Below, piece by piece: positions 1 to 12,177 of a stretch of 64,000 nt of DNA. The first letter of the stretch is position 1. Every line of letters begins with the position of its first letter. The stretch is from Ophiocordyceps camponoti-saundersi (nom. inval.). Lineage: Eukaryota > Ascomycota > Sordariomycetes > Hypocreales > Ophiocordycipitaceae. The translations under genes were made by a program, and so were the position numbers. The stretch spans positions 54,833 to 118,832 of the forward strand of contig PDHQ01000098.1 in the NCBI GenBank assembly GCA_003339415.1. Reading direction: 5' to 3'. The notes under the pieces were generated by a model, which saw only the letters and a list, made by a program, of their open reading frames with translations, was not told the DNA's origin and made no database searches.

Positions 1-1029
1 AAAAAGGTATCGGTACGAGCCAGGAGGCGGTGCAAAGGCGTTGGTGGGTGCCCCGTGCCGCGGGACGCGTGGAAGAGGTGTGAGTCTGAGCACTTGCTTT
101 ACCTACCTTCCTACCTCGGCGGGTGTAGGGAAAGACAGGTAAGGTGGTAGTATGTAAGCCCTGGGAAGCTGAGCAAGAGGGTAATACAGGCCGCCACAGA
201 GTTTTGGCCGACGCAGGAGCACAGTTTTTGCATGTACAGAGACTTTGTCTGTGGCGAATGCGCGGGATACGGAAGAAGCGGGCTGTGCAAAGGGGGCCCG
301 GGGGGGGGGGGGGGATTGGGGGAGAGTGAAGCACACACAAAAGAGTCAGGCGCCGGGTCCGAGTCGATTGCGCAGGCCACCACCTAGTGGGAAGGGCTAC
401 GCGCGGAAGAGAGGCTGTGCAAGTTGCGGCTTGAGACAGCTGTAAACCAATCACGACGAGGAGGGCTCTCCCATTTATATCCATACATGTATCCGCGCAT
501 ACACACATACATACATACATACATACATATGTATGTCTCCGTACATTGAATATGTGGTATATGTATGTATGCCGTAATTTCGGTGACGGACGGAAACGCC
601 GGTAAGAGGGGAAGGGAGGAGTGAGAAGAAAGGAAACGGATGAGAACGAAGAGAAGGGGGGGGGGATTATCATCAATCTATGGATAGTCTCTACCTAGGT
701 AGTGAGACAGGCTGAGGCGGCTCCAGAAAGGGAGGCGCTGCTGATTTCTCTCGGGTTTCCGTAGGGACTCTCCGTATGTAGGCTCGACTACTTCTCGCCT
801 TGAGGAGGGGAGAGGGAAATCTGCACTGCTGGTAGGCTGGTAAGGCAGGGGGGGGGGAGAAACGCGCCCCACTCTCTGTGCTTACAGCAGCTCGGGCTGA
901 AGCCTAGATGCCGAGAAGCCGAGCTGCGGTGAATCTGGCCTAAACAAGCCCCTGGGCCCTTTGTATCCGTATCCGTGCCTGCGTGAGTGAGCGGAGGGGG
1001 CCAAAGTGGTACCTCGAAAGGAGAGAGAG

Positions 1030-1060
<31 letters not shown>

Positions 1061-2678
1061 CAGATAGAGAGACATAGGCGCCGCGATGCAGCGCGCTTCT
1101 TGGGTATGCCGTATCTGCAATGTCCTCGATTGTCTCTGTTGGCGCGCGATCTCTGATAGGTTGGGCAGGTATCCGTAGACATCCTATCACTAACAGAGAA
1201 GTTGGTCGTCGTCGAGTCGAGTTGCCTGTCTACCACCTGAGCACCAACCTATGTATGTAGGTCCCAGGTAGTAGGCAGAGCCGCAGAGGTAGGCACATAC
1301 ATATGTTGCCCGCTGGCACTTAAACACCTGTAGCCTCAAGTTGTAATATGTAGGTACCTTAGAACAAGCGAGCCCTCTGTTCGGGCTTTTCTATTTCATG
1401 GCACTGCTGCTGTGATTGATTCATCAACCTACCTACTAACTACGTATCCGTACATACTATCTACATACGCAGTATGAATGTATGTAGGTAGGTATGTAGG
1501 GAGTGCACCGTATACGGATATATATGTATATGTATATGTAGGTCTGTAGATGCACTCCTCACTGCAGTCAGCCGTCCGTTCACTGCCCACCTATCTGTCC
1601 ATACACCTACCTACCTAACCTACCTCCTAGGTATGTGCCTACATATTAACTACGTGGTATGCTGGACTGAAAGGGGTGGTGGTTTCGCTCAGTCCTTCTA
1701 CGGATACAGGTTGCCATTTTATAAATCCGCATAATTCTCTAGATTGTCTTCCATCTCGCCTCCGTGTGTTTCCATAGATTCGTACATAGCGCATACATAC
1801 ATACCTAGGTAGGTAGGTACGGACGTACCTATGTAAAGCAACAAAGCTGATTGTTGATGTAATCTTCTCTCTGATCTTTAACTCAGAGGTGATGGGCAGT
1901 GATGGATGGGCAGTGTGATGAGAGGGATCCCTACGGAGATTGGCCATGATCTGACCTGATGCCACAAGATTTTGCCTACCCTACACCATGCATCACGACC
2001 TCCCTACTCACTACCTACATACCTACCTACCTGTGAACTACACTTTACAAAACATCGAGTTGTCCAGCATCCATCTCGTCCAGCTCTCTATTTCTTCCTT
2101 TTGTCCCTTCTCGCAGGCAGTGCCAGGTACCGCAGCAGAAAATAAAACTGGCGTACCAGTTGCCGTCGTGGGACCCCCCGTCCACCATCAGCAGCCCAAT
2201 CTCTCACTATCCCGCAATTCGCCCTGATCCTCACGCCCACGGGGCTCACAGCGTTGTAAAAAAAAGTCACCTCTATCCCCTTCGACATGTATGTTTCGAC
2301 GACAAACATGGGCCTCTATCAAAACAATGCCATGTTATGGCCTAGTCCTGCCTTGATGAGGCAAACTTGATCCGGTCTCGGCGCCCGTCCATCGTCTGTG
2401 AATCACATACACGACCGCCATTTTGTCCTGTTGCCTGCCTATTGTCTGCTGTCCTGAACTTCCACGTGCCATCCTCAATGAATTGTTCATACCCCAGTCA
2501 TAATCAAACCGAAGAAAAAGGTCGACTACCGGAAAAAAAAAACCACAACATACTCTCCCCTCCCCCATCTGTGATCATCTGCTACGCCTCCATATACCGC
2601 TTGATCTTCTACCTTTGCGACACATTTTTCGCCCTTTCGTCCGCCTTTTTCCACCTTTCCATCAACACTCATCTGGTC
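1..2678. other. Intergenic region and 5' leader, no supported gene
   Basis: I find no reading frame here with the composition or motifs of a gene. The stretch holds a G run near 300-314, an ACAT tract near 500-530, a GA tract near 1021-1062 and several CCTA/TAGG tracts (for example 1600-1630 and 1800-1822). The part from about 2200 to 2678 is probably the promoter and leader of the gene starting at 2679. It is pyrimidine-rich just before the start codon. Confidence 0.6.
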
Positions 2679-4034
2679 ATGCCGCCTCTCGATGGAAGAG
2701 ACGGCCTCGGCTTCGTCGTCAACCATGATAACCCATCCAACGGACATGAACCCGTCACCCGTCCCGACAACACGGATGGTGATGTCGGAATCGAAACAGC
2801 TCTGACCTCGTCCTCGCGCATGTTGCCCGTCCCAGTAGACCAACACACTGGCTGGGAAGCAACCAACGTCCCCACGGCCAAGTGTGACCTATGCCAGAAG
2901 CAGAGCCGCGGCATAATTCAAAAGTGCTCGCAGTGCAAGCTCTCGGTTTGCAAGACGTGTGCCCGAGACGATCGGTTGCGAGACGACGCGAGGCACTCCC
3001 TGGATCCGGATGCCGTCGACTGGAAGCCGCATCCAACCTCGTCCACCGGTCGAAAGCCCAGGCCGTCCAAGAGGGGCGGGATCCGCAAGAGGAAGGCCGT
3101 GGCCACTGCCCCTGGTCGACGTCAGCTACAAGAACGTGACCGCGTCCCTGCCAAGGCTCGACTCAGGCCTCCCCCGTCGAGGGAGACGTCTGTTTCCTTC
3201 AGCCTGGTGGCCGGCCACGCGACGCACTCGGAATCGCCTGTTACAGCCGTTTGTTCAGACGTGGTTGGCAGTCGTCAGGATGCGTTGGATGCCTCGACGA
3301 CCGAGACCGAAGAGATTGCTGCCATCCTGGCCGGGATGCAAAGACAGGACCGTCCTGCCAACGATGGCTTGCATCTGCCGCCAGTTCGATCCGTGACCGA
3401 TATGCTACAGCCCGACCGTCTTCCTCCTCTGAGGACGCTTCATCCGTCACTTGGAGTCGGGCGGATGCTCGAGATGAACGGTCTTTTGCTCCCTCGCCCG
3501 GCGGCCATGCCGTACGGAAACCATCATCACCTATCTGACGTCCGGCACGAGGCTGCAACGCCCAACGAACATGGAAACCAACCAGATGAAAATACGCCGT
3601 GGAACCAGCAACAGCTTCATTCCCCGTCCTACACATGCTCTTATCCGCCCGTCGCTACCGAGCACGGCCTCGCGAACATGACCGTGTCGTTGCCATCGAC
3701 TACTCAGGGCCCTGTCTGGCAGTCAGACACAATGTCCCGAACGCCTCTTCCGTCTCGCCGCCCTCAGCATCACGAAGCCATCGAACCAATCTCAGCATAC
3801 GAGCCTACGCTGGCCCATACTAGGTCTATGTCATTCACTCAGGGGACGAAGAACCGCGGCTTGAACCCCCTCACGTCCGCCGTGCAGCAGCATCAGGGAG
3901 GGTACCCTCAACATGGACAGCAGGCTGCTGAGCTCGGTCAGATTTTCCAGTCCACTACAGCCTCTACCTTGTTGTCCAACGCAGGAAGGCCTCTGACGGC
4001 CTGGGCAACCTCTGCCTTTTCCCGGATCGCTTGA
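2679..4034 (+). CDS. Hypothetical protein with a six-cysteine zinc-binding motif
   Basis: A single-exon frame of 451 codons. The start chosen is the ATG at 2679 (MPPLDGRDG...). The frame stays open upstream, but that part is encoded by pyrimidine-rich leader-like DNA and looks non-coding. Residues 69-94 carry C-x2-C-x10-C-x2-C-x4-C-x2-C (C69, C72, C83, C86, C91, C94), a pattern that could bind zinc in the manner of a small RING, B-box or GATA-like knuckle. It is followed by a basic stretch around residues 120-155. The remaining C-terminal two thirds is low in hydrophobic residues and rich in Pro, Ser, His and Gln, so it is probably disordered. I do not recognise a named family. A nuclear regulatory role would fit the composition but is inference. 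It converges with eIF3d downstream. Confidence 0.7.
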   Translation: MPPLDGRDGLGFVVNHDNPSNGHEPVTRPDNTDGDVGIETALTSSSRMLPVPVDQHTGWEATNVPTAKCDLCQKQSRGIIQKCSQCKLSVCKTCARDDRLRDDARHSLDPDAVDWKPHPTSSTGRKPRPSKRGGIRKRKAVATAPGRRQLQERDRVPAKARLRPPPSRETSVSFSLVAGHATHSESPVTAVCSDVVGSRQDALDASTTETEEIAAILAGMQRQDRPANDGLHLPPVRSVTDMLQPDRLPPLRTLHPSLGVGRMLEMNGLLLPRPAAMPYGNHHHLSDVRHEAATPNEHGNQPDENTPWNQQQLHSPSYTCSYPPVATEHGLANMTVSLPSTTQGPVWQSDTMSRTPLPSRRPQHHEAIEPISAYEPTLAHTRSMSFTQGTKNRGLNPLTSAVQQHQGGYPQHGQQAAELGQIFQSTTASTLLSNAGRPLTAWATSAFSRIA

Positions 4035-4853
4035 GCGGCTTCCATGAAACGGGCGCGGCGTCATGTCCTTGATTCAATATGGTGTCACCGCGTCATCCTA
4101 CGTCTTAGGGGGGGTTTGCCAGGTGCTGAACCCGTCGCATTCTGGTTGCCGGGAGCATGGGGTTTGATAAACAGGTATGTATGGGACTCGTTTTGACACG
4201 CTGCGGAGCATGCTTTAGTTAGTGAACGGGGAGAACAACAAAAAAAAGGGAGAGGAAAGGTGGGGGGAATGACACGTTCTTGACGGGTAGAACGAAGACT
4301 TGACAGGCTGGGAGGCGGAGACAAGGGTCGCACAAGCTTGTTTTGCTCTTGCGCTGGGCTGGTCCCGAAGCAAGCAAAGGAGTTGCGCTGTTGGGGTCTG
4401 GCAGTTTGGGGGAGGAAGCATGGCTCTTAGGGGGAAGTCGGCTGAGGTCGCGGACCGTTGCCAAGGAAGAGGCTCCGTCCTTTGACTTCGTTCATATGTA
4501 TGTACATATGTATAGGCACCGAAGGATTCGTCAGTTGTCTCTCACGCGCGAGGCAAACAATGCACGACATAGCGTCGTCTCTTATACTTTAGATTCCTTT
4601 CCTTACCATGCTGTTTGCTTCCCGCGTGTCTCTAAATACTCTTCATATTTCCCGACATGGCAATTTCACCACGGCACCGCTACAAGTAGAGGCCACGCGA
4701 CATGTGCTCGATAGACAGGACAAGAGCAAGAAGATCCCGAGCTTGGCTCGTCCTCGTTGCTAAGCACTGGGTGAAAGCGCTGCAACCATTAGGGCTCGAA
4801 TCCGGCGCGAAAAGCGTAGACTCAGCCTTGGTATTTTCATTCATATTTCCTTG
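4035..4853. other. Convergent intergenic spacer
   Basis: This spacer separates the ends of two genes that face each other and presumably holds both 3' UTRs. Short frames here lack recognisable features. I see nothing else. Confidence 0.6.
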
Positions 4854-6777
4854 CTACTCCTCAGCACCGTCGGCTTGGCCGTCCTCTTGACCGCCATCGT
4901 CGTCGTTTTCGTCGTCGTCGTCAAAACTCCCGACGGGAACCTCATAGAGACGCAGTATGGACTTATTGGGATCCTTGACGAGGACAAACTTCCCCTCGTC
5001 ACGCTTCAGGCACATGTCAGCGATGGTACGCACGATGCCCCATCCGTTGGAGAGCGAGAGGTTCATCTGATTGGCGAAGTCACGAGGTTTCCAGCCAACG
5101 ACGCCGAGGATGACGTGCTTATCATTGGACCGCGGGTTGACCCGAGAGACGAAGCTGAGCAATGTCTTAGTGAGAGCACAGATGAGAGGAAGGACTGGGG
5201 AAGAACATGAGAAGGGGGGGGGGGAGGACAAAGGAGAAAGAACCTACCCTAGCTTCATGACGTCCGACTTGGAAAGGATGCTCTGCGTTGTCCAGCGGGC
5301 CAGCTTGCAGCTATTATTCTTCATCTCGGTGGCTACGACGGCGCCACGCTGGGCGACTAGCTTGCTTCGCCAGTCGAGGGCACCGCCGCTGCCCTGAGCC
5401 TTGCTATCGAACTCGTTCAGAGCTTTGATAGTGATGAACTGGTCCTCGCCGCTGATGGCGTTCTTCTGCACCGCGTCGACCTCGGTGCGGACGATGAGGT
5501 AGACCGGGTCCTCCTCGTTGGTGGAGAGGTCGAACTTACGGTACCTGTAGGCTTTGCTGGCCGGCGGGTCCGTATCTTCAGATGCATTGTAAAAGGGGTT
5601 CCCGTGAGTCATCTCCATCTTCGCCGTCTCGCTCTCGGTGACGACCTGGTTAGCGAAGTTATGGTTGATGTACGTGGCCTCTTCGGCGAGGGCCGCAGGC
5701 TGGTTAACGACGTCCTTGCTACCGTCGGCCGCGTCGAGCGGTGCATCGGCCGCGTTCTCGTTGACCGTCACCATGTCGAGCGTCGCATTGTCGCGCTTGT
5801 CGAAGAACAGTTTGTTGCCCTGCCGCACGATGACGAGATCCCAAGGGTAGACGGAGCGAGGGGAGCACATGATCATAGAAAGAATACTGTCAGTGGCAAA
5901 GATGGTAGCCTCGTCGCGGTCGGCGAGCTCCTGGATGACAGGATCAGAAGATGTAGTGACATTGTAAGTGGCACGGTCGATGGCCATGAGCTTCTTCTCC
6001 GCACCCTTGACAGGCTGCTTGTCGTGTGACCGGTTGTAGTAGTAGAGGAAGCCGTAGTCGTCAAGGTCCTCCCCGTCATCGGCGTCGAGGTTCAACTTAG
6101 CCAGTCGGTTAAAGTCAATCTCCTCCAGCAACTGCCAGTCGGCCTTAATATTGATGCTCGCGTCACGGTTGCGCGCCGGCTTATCGTAGTCTTTCCACCC
6201 GAATCGGCGGCCGCGAGGACCTGCGTTGGAGCGGCCGCCTCGATCATAGCCCTGCCGGCCTCCGCTTCCTCCGCCGCCTCCACCACCACCACCTCCTCCG
6301 CCGCCGCCGCCGGATCGCTGAGGCTGCGAGCGTCCAGAACGGGAATCGCCTCTGCCACCTCGCTGGCCGCGGCCACGGGTGAATATGGCACCGCGACCGT
6401 ATCTCGACTTGGTGGAGTCTCTAGTGTTGCTCACGAGGGAAAATGTCGACTCGTCCTCGGCCGGCGGCGCGTTGAAAGTGATGGCATGGCTCGCTCCATA
6501 CACCTGCTGGTCTTTGGGTCGCGTCAACCGAAGGAGCTCGCCCCCGAAGCTTATTCGATTGCTTACCTCTGTAGTTTCTGTTGTACTGCATCCGCCCACC
6601 ACGCTCGCGATCCTTGCCTTCAGAGGTCCAGTCGGCCATGCGGCCTAGCTTATCGCCCTTAGAGAAGGGCGCATAGGGTACGCCATTTAGGGTTGTGTCA
6701 GCTGTGACTGGCGGCCCCCAGCCATCGCCTGGCGGGCAACTCTCGCAAATCTTGATGTAGTCGAGCGTATCGGCCAT
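4854..6777 (-). CDS. EIF3D: Eukaryotic translation initiation factor 3 subunit D
   Basis: Three exons, 6777-6567, 6511-5248 and 5154-4854, join into 591 codons. The N-terminus ([20 protein letters not shown]) and the run through YNRNYR-DQQVYG are typical of eIF3d. Intron 1 (55 nt) splits the Asp codon of DQQVYG. Intron 2 (93 nt) restores [20 protein letters not shown]. eIF3d is a subunit of the cytoplasmic eIF3 complex that helps load mRNA onto the 40S ribosome and can bind cap structures. After residue 100 there is an RGG/Gly-rich tract with about 15 consecutive glycines, a common RNA-binding feature in fungal eIF3d. The C-terminus is acidic ([11 protein letters not shown]), as usual. The length matches the family. 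A family-level misassignment is very unlikely. Confidence 0.95.
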
Positions 6778-7303
6778 GGTGAGAGGCTTATTGCTCGCCG
6801 CAGAAGTTGAAGCCTCACGACGAAGGATTCGCACGATAATATTTCATGTGTGAGCAGAGTCGAAATTCTGGTGGGGTGTGAGCCGTGTGTGAGCCGTGTG
6901 TGAGCGGAGTACGGACTGTGTGGGACCTGCTGAAAACCTCTGCCATTTTTTTGCTTACATAACACATGCTGAGCGAGACAGACCTTGGCGCTCGAGGCTG
7001 GTGGATGGTCCCTCAACTCCAGGGACGACCTCATTATGAGGCGAAGCGTCAAAGTCTAGGATATGTTCCCAGTATCCGTACAGCAGCATCTTAAGCGCGG
7101 CTTCTCCTTGGTAACAAGGACATCCATCATTGTATAAGCAATATACATGTGTATGCATGTACATACATGAGATTTGCATGTGCTTCCCAGGAAGCCTCAC
7201 AAAGAGGAGCGAGGAGACTTCCATCTCGTCCTTTTTACATTGGTATTTGTGCGTCATCGACGCGCTGCCAATAAGGGCCCAAGTAACATCAAAGCCCAAA
7301 ATG
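6778..7303. other. Spacer between eIF3d start and bZIP end
   Basis: It contains the eIF3d promoter and the bZIP 3' UTR. A short imperfect tandem of a TGTGTGAGC-type unit lies near 6878-6911. No gene is seen. Confidence 0.55.
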
Positions 7304-8773
7304 CTAGTACACCATGGTTTCCGGATCGCAGGGTAATATGCTCTCGAAAGCATCGCGCAGTTCAAATTCCTCCAAGACGGCTCCAAACCTACAGCCTTGC
7401 CATTAGTACAAATATTTGATGTCAACTCCACGAAGCCATCATGCGGCGCAAAACTCACCCGTAGCATCTCACTTTCTGGCTCAATTCCTCTGCAAGCCGC
7501 CTGATGTCGTCGGATCGCAGCTCGGTGAACCTCGGGTGGCTGAGGATCATACCCCACGCCACCACCGGAGTGATTTCGCCATCTAGGTCCAGCTTTTTGC
7601 TGAGGTCGAGAAGTGTCGCCAAATCTCCCTTGTTGAGACCCATGAATCCTTGGCTCGGGCTGACTTGCGTCTCCTTCTTCACGATAGACGTCTTGGCTGA
7701 TTCGTTTGTCGATGGTGTTGGTGGACAAGACACCATCAGGGCGTGGCCGCAAGGTTCGCTATCGGAGCCGGCAGCACGCTCTAGTAGAATCGGCAGGTGC
7801 TGCATGCAGGGCTTCTCGAGTCTAAACGATCTCTCGGTGAAGCCGTCATCGTCAGCAAACCTGATCTCTGTCGTTTGATCCAAGTTTGCCACCTCCCCCT
7901 CCTCCTCACTCCCCCAACTTCCCCAAGTCTTTTCCGCCCCCTCCTCTTATCGCGATCATACACCCTGCCTCACTGGGGAGGAGGTGAGAGGTAGGCTCTT
8001 GAGGATGCGGAGCTACCGTACGCTAGGACAAAGTCAATGCCGGCTTGTTCGCAGTCGACACCGTTGCCTCTTGTTGGCTGTGTAGTGGCGCGCAATTGAT
8101 CGGCCGTCATTGGTTGCATGCTGCTCGTAAAGCCCGGCGACGACTGCGACGGCGAAAACGAGGTGAAGGAACCAGCGGCAAAACTGGCGCCGGGGCTCGT
8201 TCCCGAAGCGTTACCCATGCTCAGGTTGCTCGATAGGTTCTCTTGCCCTGCAGTTGGTATAAACTGGATACCATTTTGTGCCAACGCATCTCGAAGCTGT
8301 CTGTTCGCCTCGACCAGCTTTTCCTTTTCCAGTGAGACGTTGCCGTATAGTTCCTTGAGCCTGAGAACCTCGTCCTCGAGTGCTTTAATGTAAAGCTCTT
8401 TCCGCTCACGGTGTGTTCTGCACAGCAGGACGTGGATCAGTCAGCATGTTCCACGCCAAGGTTGCGAGGCGCATCATACCGCTGGGCTTGTCGATTTAAC
8501 TCTTGCCTCCTGGTTAGAGCCGGTTTACTGTCCGGCTTGGGACCGCGTCTCTTGGGTGGGTTATTGTCTAGACGTGTGGACAATTAGTAGGCGCGGGACC
8601 CGGCGCGAAGGAGGTAGACGACGCTTACCGCGGGTGGCCCGCTTATCCGCAAGTGATTTGAGGAAGTTCAGGTTCAGCGGCGCCGGCGTGCTCCTTTCCG
8701 GCCCACCAAAGGCTGATGAGGCCTCCGGCGAGCTTTGAGACTGGTGGTGATCCGACGACAGCGGAGATGCCAT
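7304..8773 (-). CDS. Fungal bZIP transcription factor, YAP-like
   Basis: Five exons: 8773-8629, 8567-8480, 8417-8017, 7867-7459 and 7388-7304, giving 375 codons. Introns are 61, 62, 149 and 70 nt, each with a good branch site. The basic region begins near residue 54 (KRRGPKP...) and holds N73-x7-R81 in NRQAQRTHR, the invariant bZIP spacing and close to YAP-type factors. Heptad leucines follow (KALEDEVLRLKELYG). The C-terminal half has the conserved block around RLEKPCMQHL and SGHALM-like GHALMVSCPP found in one class of fungal bZIP proteins. The last small exon adds the conserved ending CYGFGAVLEEFELRDAFESI. Stopping at the open frame end (7455) would miss it. It is likely a nuclear DNA-binding regulator. 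Its target pathway is not visible from sequence. Confidence 0.88.
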
Positions 8774-9669
8774 GGCAAGCCGAGCGACGTCCGGGGCGGT
8801 TGCTCAAGCGAAGATTTGCACGGTGAGCCACACTTCCCCCAGCATGTCAGTGTGACGGGAGCCAGAGGTTAAGTGGCCGATGGCAACGGTGCAATTTGGG
8901 GCAAGATGACGGCGGAAACGTGAGGCTGGCTGTTGAGCGATGCTCGGTACTCACCCTCTCAGCCGCAATTAACCGAAACAAGGGTGGGAAGTCGCAGAGA
9001 TCAGCCAAACAGCGCAGTGGATTCCAGAGGAGAAGAAGAAATAAAGTGAGAAGTGCCGAGAGCGGGAGACCGGATGGATCTTGGAGAGTGAGAGGTAATG
9101 GCTTTGGGTGGGTACTTGCCCTTTGAGACTGCCATGACACCTGCCAAGAGCGGCCATTATGGATGCCTCAGGCTGCACACTTAGTCATCCAAATCGCGGC
9201 ACTTGGTTCAACGGTTGTCTGGTCTGCCGGCGATTGCATCTGAGGCCCGGCACTGACCGGAGACCGAGGGCACGCCGATGCTAACATGCCTCACCACCCA
9301 CCCAGGTAGGTAGCAGTAGGTAAGTCATGTAGGACACTGATTGACGATTAGCATCGAACCCATCACTTGCAAGTTATTTACCTAGGTACCCAGGAACTTT
9401 TCTCCCTACCTAGGTACCTACCTACTCAGGCATTTGCCGACAAAACAGCCCAGTGTTCTGTCGGCTGACTCACGCCCATTGACGACAAAGCTACCTGTCT
9501 CCTTCGGGGGGATGGGCCCGGAACAAGAGAGGGACAAGACAAATGTCGTCATCGTGCAATTCCGCGATATCCAGAGTTAGTGCGAATAAGCTCTAACAAG
9601 GCCCTCCCTGTCCCGGAGAGTAATAACTTTCGTCGGTGCCAACCGCCGAGTCCCGTCTGGCGACAAGTC
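8774..9669. other. Divergent promoter region
   Basis: Shared upstream region of the minus-strand bZIP gene and the plus-strand acyltransferase. CCTA/TAGG tracts lie at about 9295-9425, including a palindromic CCTACCTAGGTACCTACC-like stretch. No gene is seen. Confidence 0.6.
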
Positions 9670-10645
9670 ATGACACTCGTCACCCACCTCCGCGGCGTCA
9701 TCGTCACCTCGCCGTGGCTACTGCACCTTTTACTGGCCGACCTCGTCCTGTCACTGCTCTTGCCGCTGCGTCCGCTGGCGCCGCGGCTGGTCTACAATGT
9801 TTCGTCGCGCATTGCGGAAACTGTATGGGGATGGATTCAGGCCATTTTCGAGCGCCTCAATGGTGCAGACATCGTCTGCTCAGGCGACGCTCTGCCACGT
9901 GGCGAGTCAGCCATCGTCGTTGTTAACCATGTTGCCTGGGCCGACTTCTACATGATCCAGGCCCTCGCCAGGCGAGCCGCGATGCTCGGACGTTGCCGCT
10001 ACTTTGTCAAGCGCCAGCTACGTATGGTTCCCTTTCTCGGATGGGGCCTCTGGGCCATAGGCATGCCCATGGTGAGTCGGAACTGGCTTCAAGACGAGAA
10101 GGAACTTGATCATGTCTTCTCCGGTATCGTCAATCACGGCTTTCCCACTTGTAAGTGCTTTCGAGACCATTCACCGGACGACCGTCTGAGACGATGGCAA
10201 AGGGCTCGTCAGCTTTAGCGAGGCGACTAGGTTCAGCAAAAACAAGTATGACGAGTCCCGCGCGTGGTGCAAGAAGGTGGACAAGCCGCAGCCGATGCAC
10301 CTCTTGTATCCACGTACCAAGGGATTCGTAGCCACCGTTCAGCACCTGCGAAAGGCGCCACATGTCAAGGCCGTCTACGACTTGAGCATCGCCTATCAGC
10401 GCAACAACACCTTCCAAGTCGCACCCACGATGTGGGAAACGCTGAGCGTGCCCAGACTGAGCCATCGCCACGGTTTCAAGTTTCAAGTTCACGCGCGTCG
10501 GTTCCCAATTGAGTCCCTCCCGGACACGGATGACGGGCTGGCGCGTTGGTTAGAGCAGCGATGGGTCGAGAAGGGAGAATGGCTGGAGGCGAGGAGGAAC
10601 AAGTGGCTGGCTCAGGCCGACACGGATTCGCAAGCAGAGATGTAG
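9670..10645 (+). CDS. Lysophospholipid acyltransferase (PlsC/LPAT-like), probable
   Basis: Two exons, 9670-10150 and 10203-10645, joined across a 52-nt intron, give 307 codons. The ATG at 9670 is the first in frame. The frame is open further upstream but has no ATG. Residues near 18-45 form a hydrophobic segment likely to be a membrane anchor. The acyltransferase motif I NHVAWAD (N-H-x4-D form) is followed by a motif II region with KRQLRMVPFLGWG and a motif III variant FSEATRF, restored exactly by the splice. The family transfers acyl chains from acyl-CoA to lysophospholipids, usually at the ER membrane. The plant LPAT2 / yeast Cst26-like branch is the closest in layout. The exact acceptor (lysophosphatidic acid or lyso-PI) cannot be told from the sequence. 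Confidence 0.88.
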
Positions 10646-12177
10646 GTCCGACTTAGGGCCCTGGAAGGAAATAATGATAGAGTATGTGTGTGTACCATGT
10701 TATGGCGCAGAGTCTTGTGCTTGATCTGACGTTGGAGCAAGCATCATGCCGGATGCTGATGTTCTTTTCCCCGGAAACGTAGACACAGTTCTAGACCCGC
10801 TGTCTGGACCAGAGATATATATGTACGTCGGTTTGTATGAATATGCATCTAAGGGTTCTGCTCCGGGCTGGAAAGCGGTGCATGTCACGCCTGTCAGTCA
10901 CTTACCTATTTCTTGCATGATAGGGTAGGTAGATAAGAGGTAGCCTGTAGCCTGTAGGTAAGCGAAGAGGGGCAGTCGATGATGGGATGATGATGGCACC
11001 ACTAAGAGAGGGTGGGCGTCTACGGACTACCCTGTTGCCATTTCATTCGGTCATCTGCTTGTCCTACCCATCGATGTTTGTAGCGTGTGGTAGGTTTTAA
11101 AGGTTACAGCGGTATGCATTTGTATGTTGTGTGCTTTTAGAGTATGTATAAACGTATGTATTAAGTTGATACCTACTACGGATTAGGTATGAATACGATA
11201 CTGTATCATTGTCTGTACAAACATACCTACATTTATCCGTTACAATTTGCGTTTGTTTTCGTCCTTTCTGTTGGGAAGAAATCTTCCATTGCACCAAAAA
11301 TTGGGGCACCTCAGTGAGTGCTTGATTGTCGGCTAATAGCCGTCCATACATGTGTATACATGTATGTATATGCCCTGAGCTGTCGTTTCTGACACTTTCC
11401 GAGGTAACCGAGAAGATGACGGAGAAAAGGAGGGGGGGGAGGGGAAGGGGGGCAAGATTTAGTTAACCGTGTATCCGTACCTACTAACCTTAGTACTCCG
11501 TAGGGTACGCGGAACCGTTCCGCCAGCTTGGGGTCGGCCGAGGGCGGTCCTGGGCTTGTTAATTAACCCCTGATGAGCCGGTCGAATAGCTGGCTACTGT
11601 GCGGGTAAATGTCAATAACTTGGTGGTATCTTTCTCAAGCAACAACTTTTACAGACATGAATCGCCATATGTACTTTGACATTGCGAGCTAGAGCATCAC
11701 TGTCTATACCAAATTTGTGCCGCTTTTTAGCTCTAACAAGACATACGGTTCTTGAGGTGACAATGCTGGAATCGAATCTTACGTAAAGATCATACAAATG
11801 TCTAGGTAGGTATGCACAGTGTCCCTGATGGCTCAAGAGTCAAGACTCAAGAGAGGTCATACTAGGAGCAAGCAAGGGAGAATGAGCCGCGGAGTTGTCG
11901 CTCGGCTGGAGGAGACAAAAAGAAGCAAATAAGTAAGAGACAAGAGTATGTACAAGGGGAAAAAGGAAAGTAGGGTAAAATTATCAACACAACAATCTCA
12001 TGTGCACGTCTCTGTTCTGGGCAAACACACTGCTGGCCGGGCAGATAAAACAGTACTATCAGTATCCGTAGTTGTACCCAGGTCTCCTGAGGGCGAGAGG
12101 CAGATGTGATGTGGGATACCTAGGTACCTACCTACGGATAAGGCTATAGGTACCTATGTATGTATGTATATACATAT
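10646..12177. other. Intergenic region up to the Copia LTR
   Basis: No supported gene. TG and CA are present normally, so RIP has not reached this flank. Short AT-rich and TAGG/ATGT tracts occur (11340-11370, 12120-12170). The last five bases before the LTR (12173-12177, CATAT) are the presumed left target-site duplicate. Confidence 0.6.

Noticed and set aside
1590..1640. Telomere-like repeat
   Set aside because: The tract is CCTA/TAGG tetranucleotide, not TTAGGG, and lies inside the window with genes on one side.
2367..2678. Upstream extension of the first gene
   Set aside because: The frame is open, but the DNA is leader-like and the peptide lacks the character of the rest.
9580..9669. 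Upstream extension of the acyltransferase frame
   Set aside because: There is no ATG in it. The first in-frame ATG is at 9670, just before the hydrophobic anchor.
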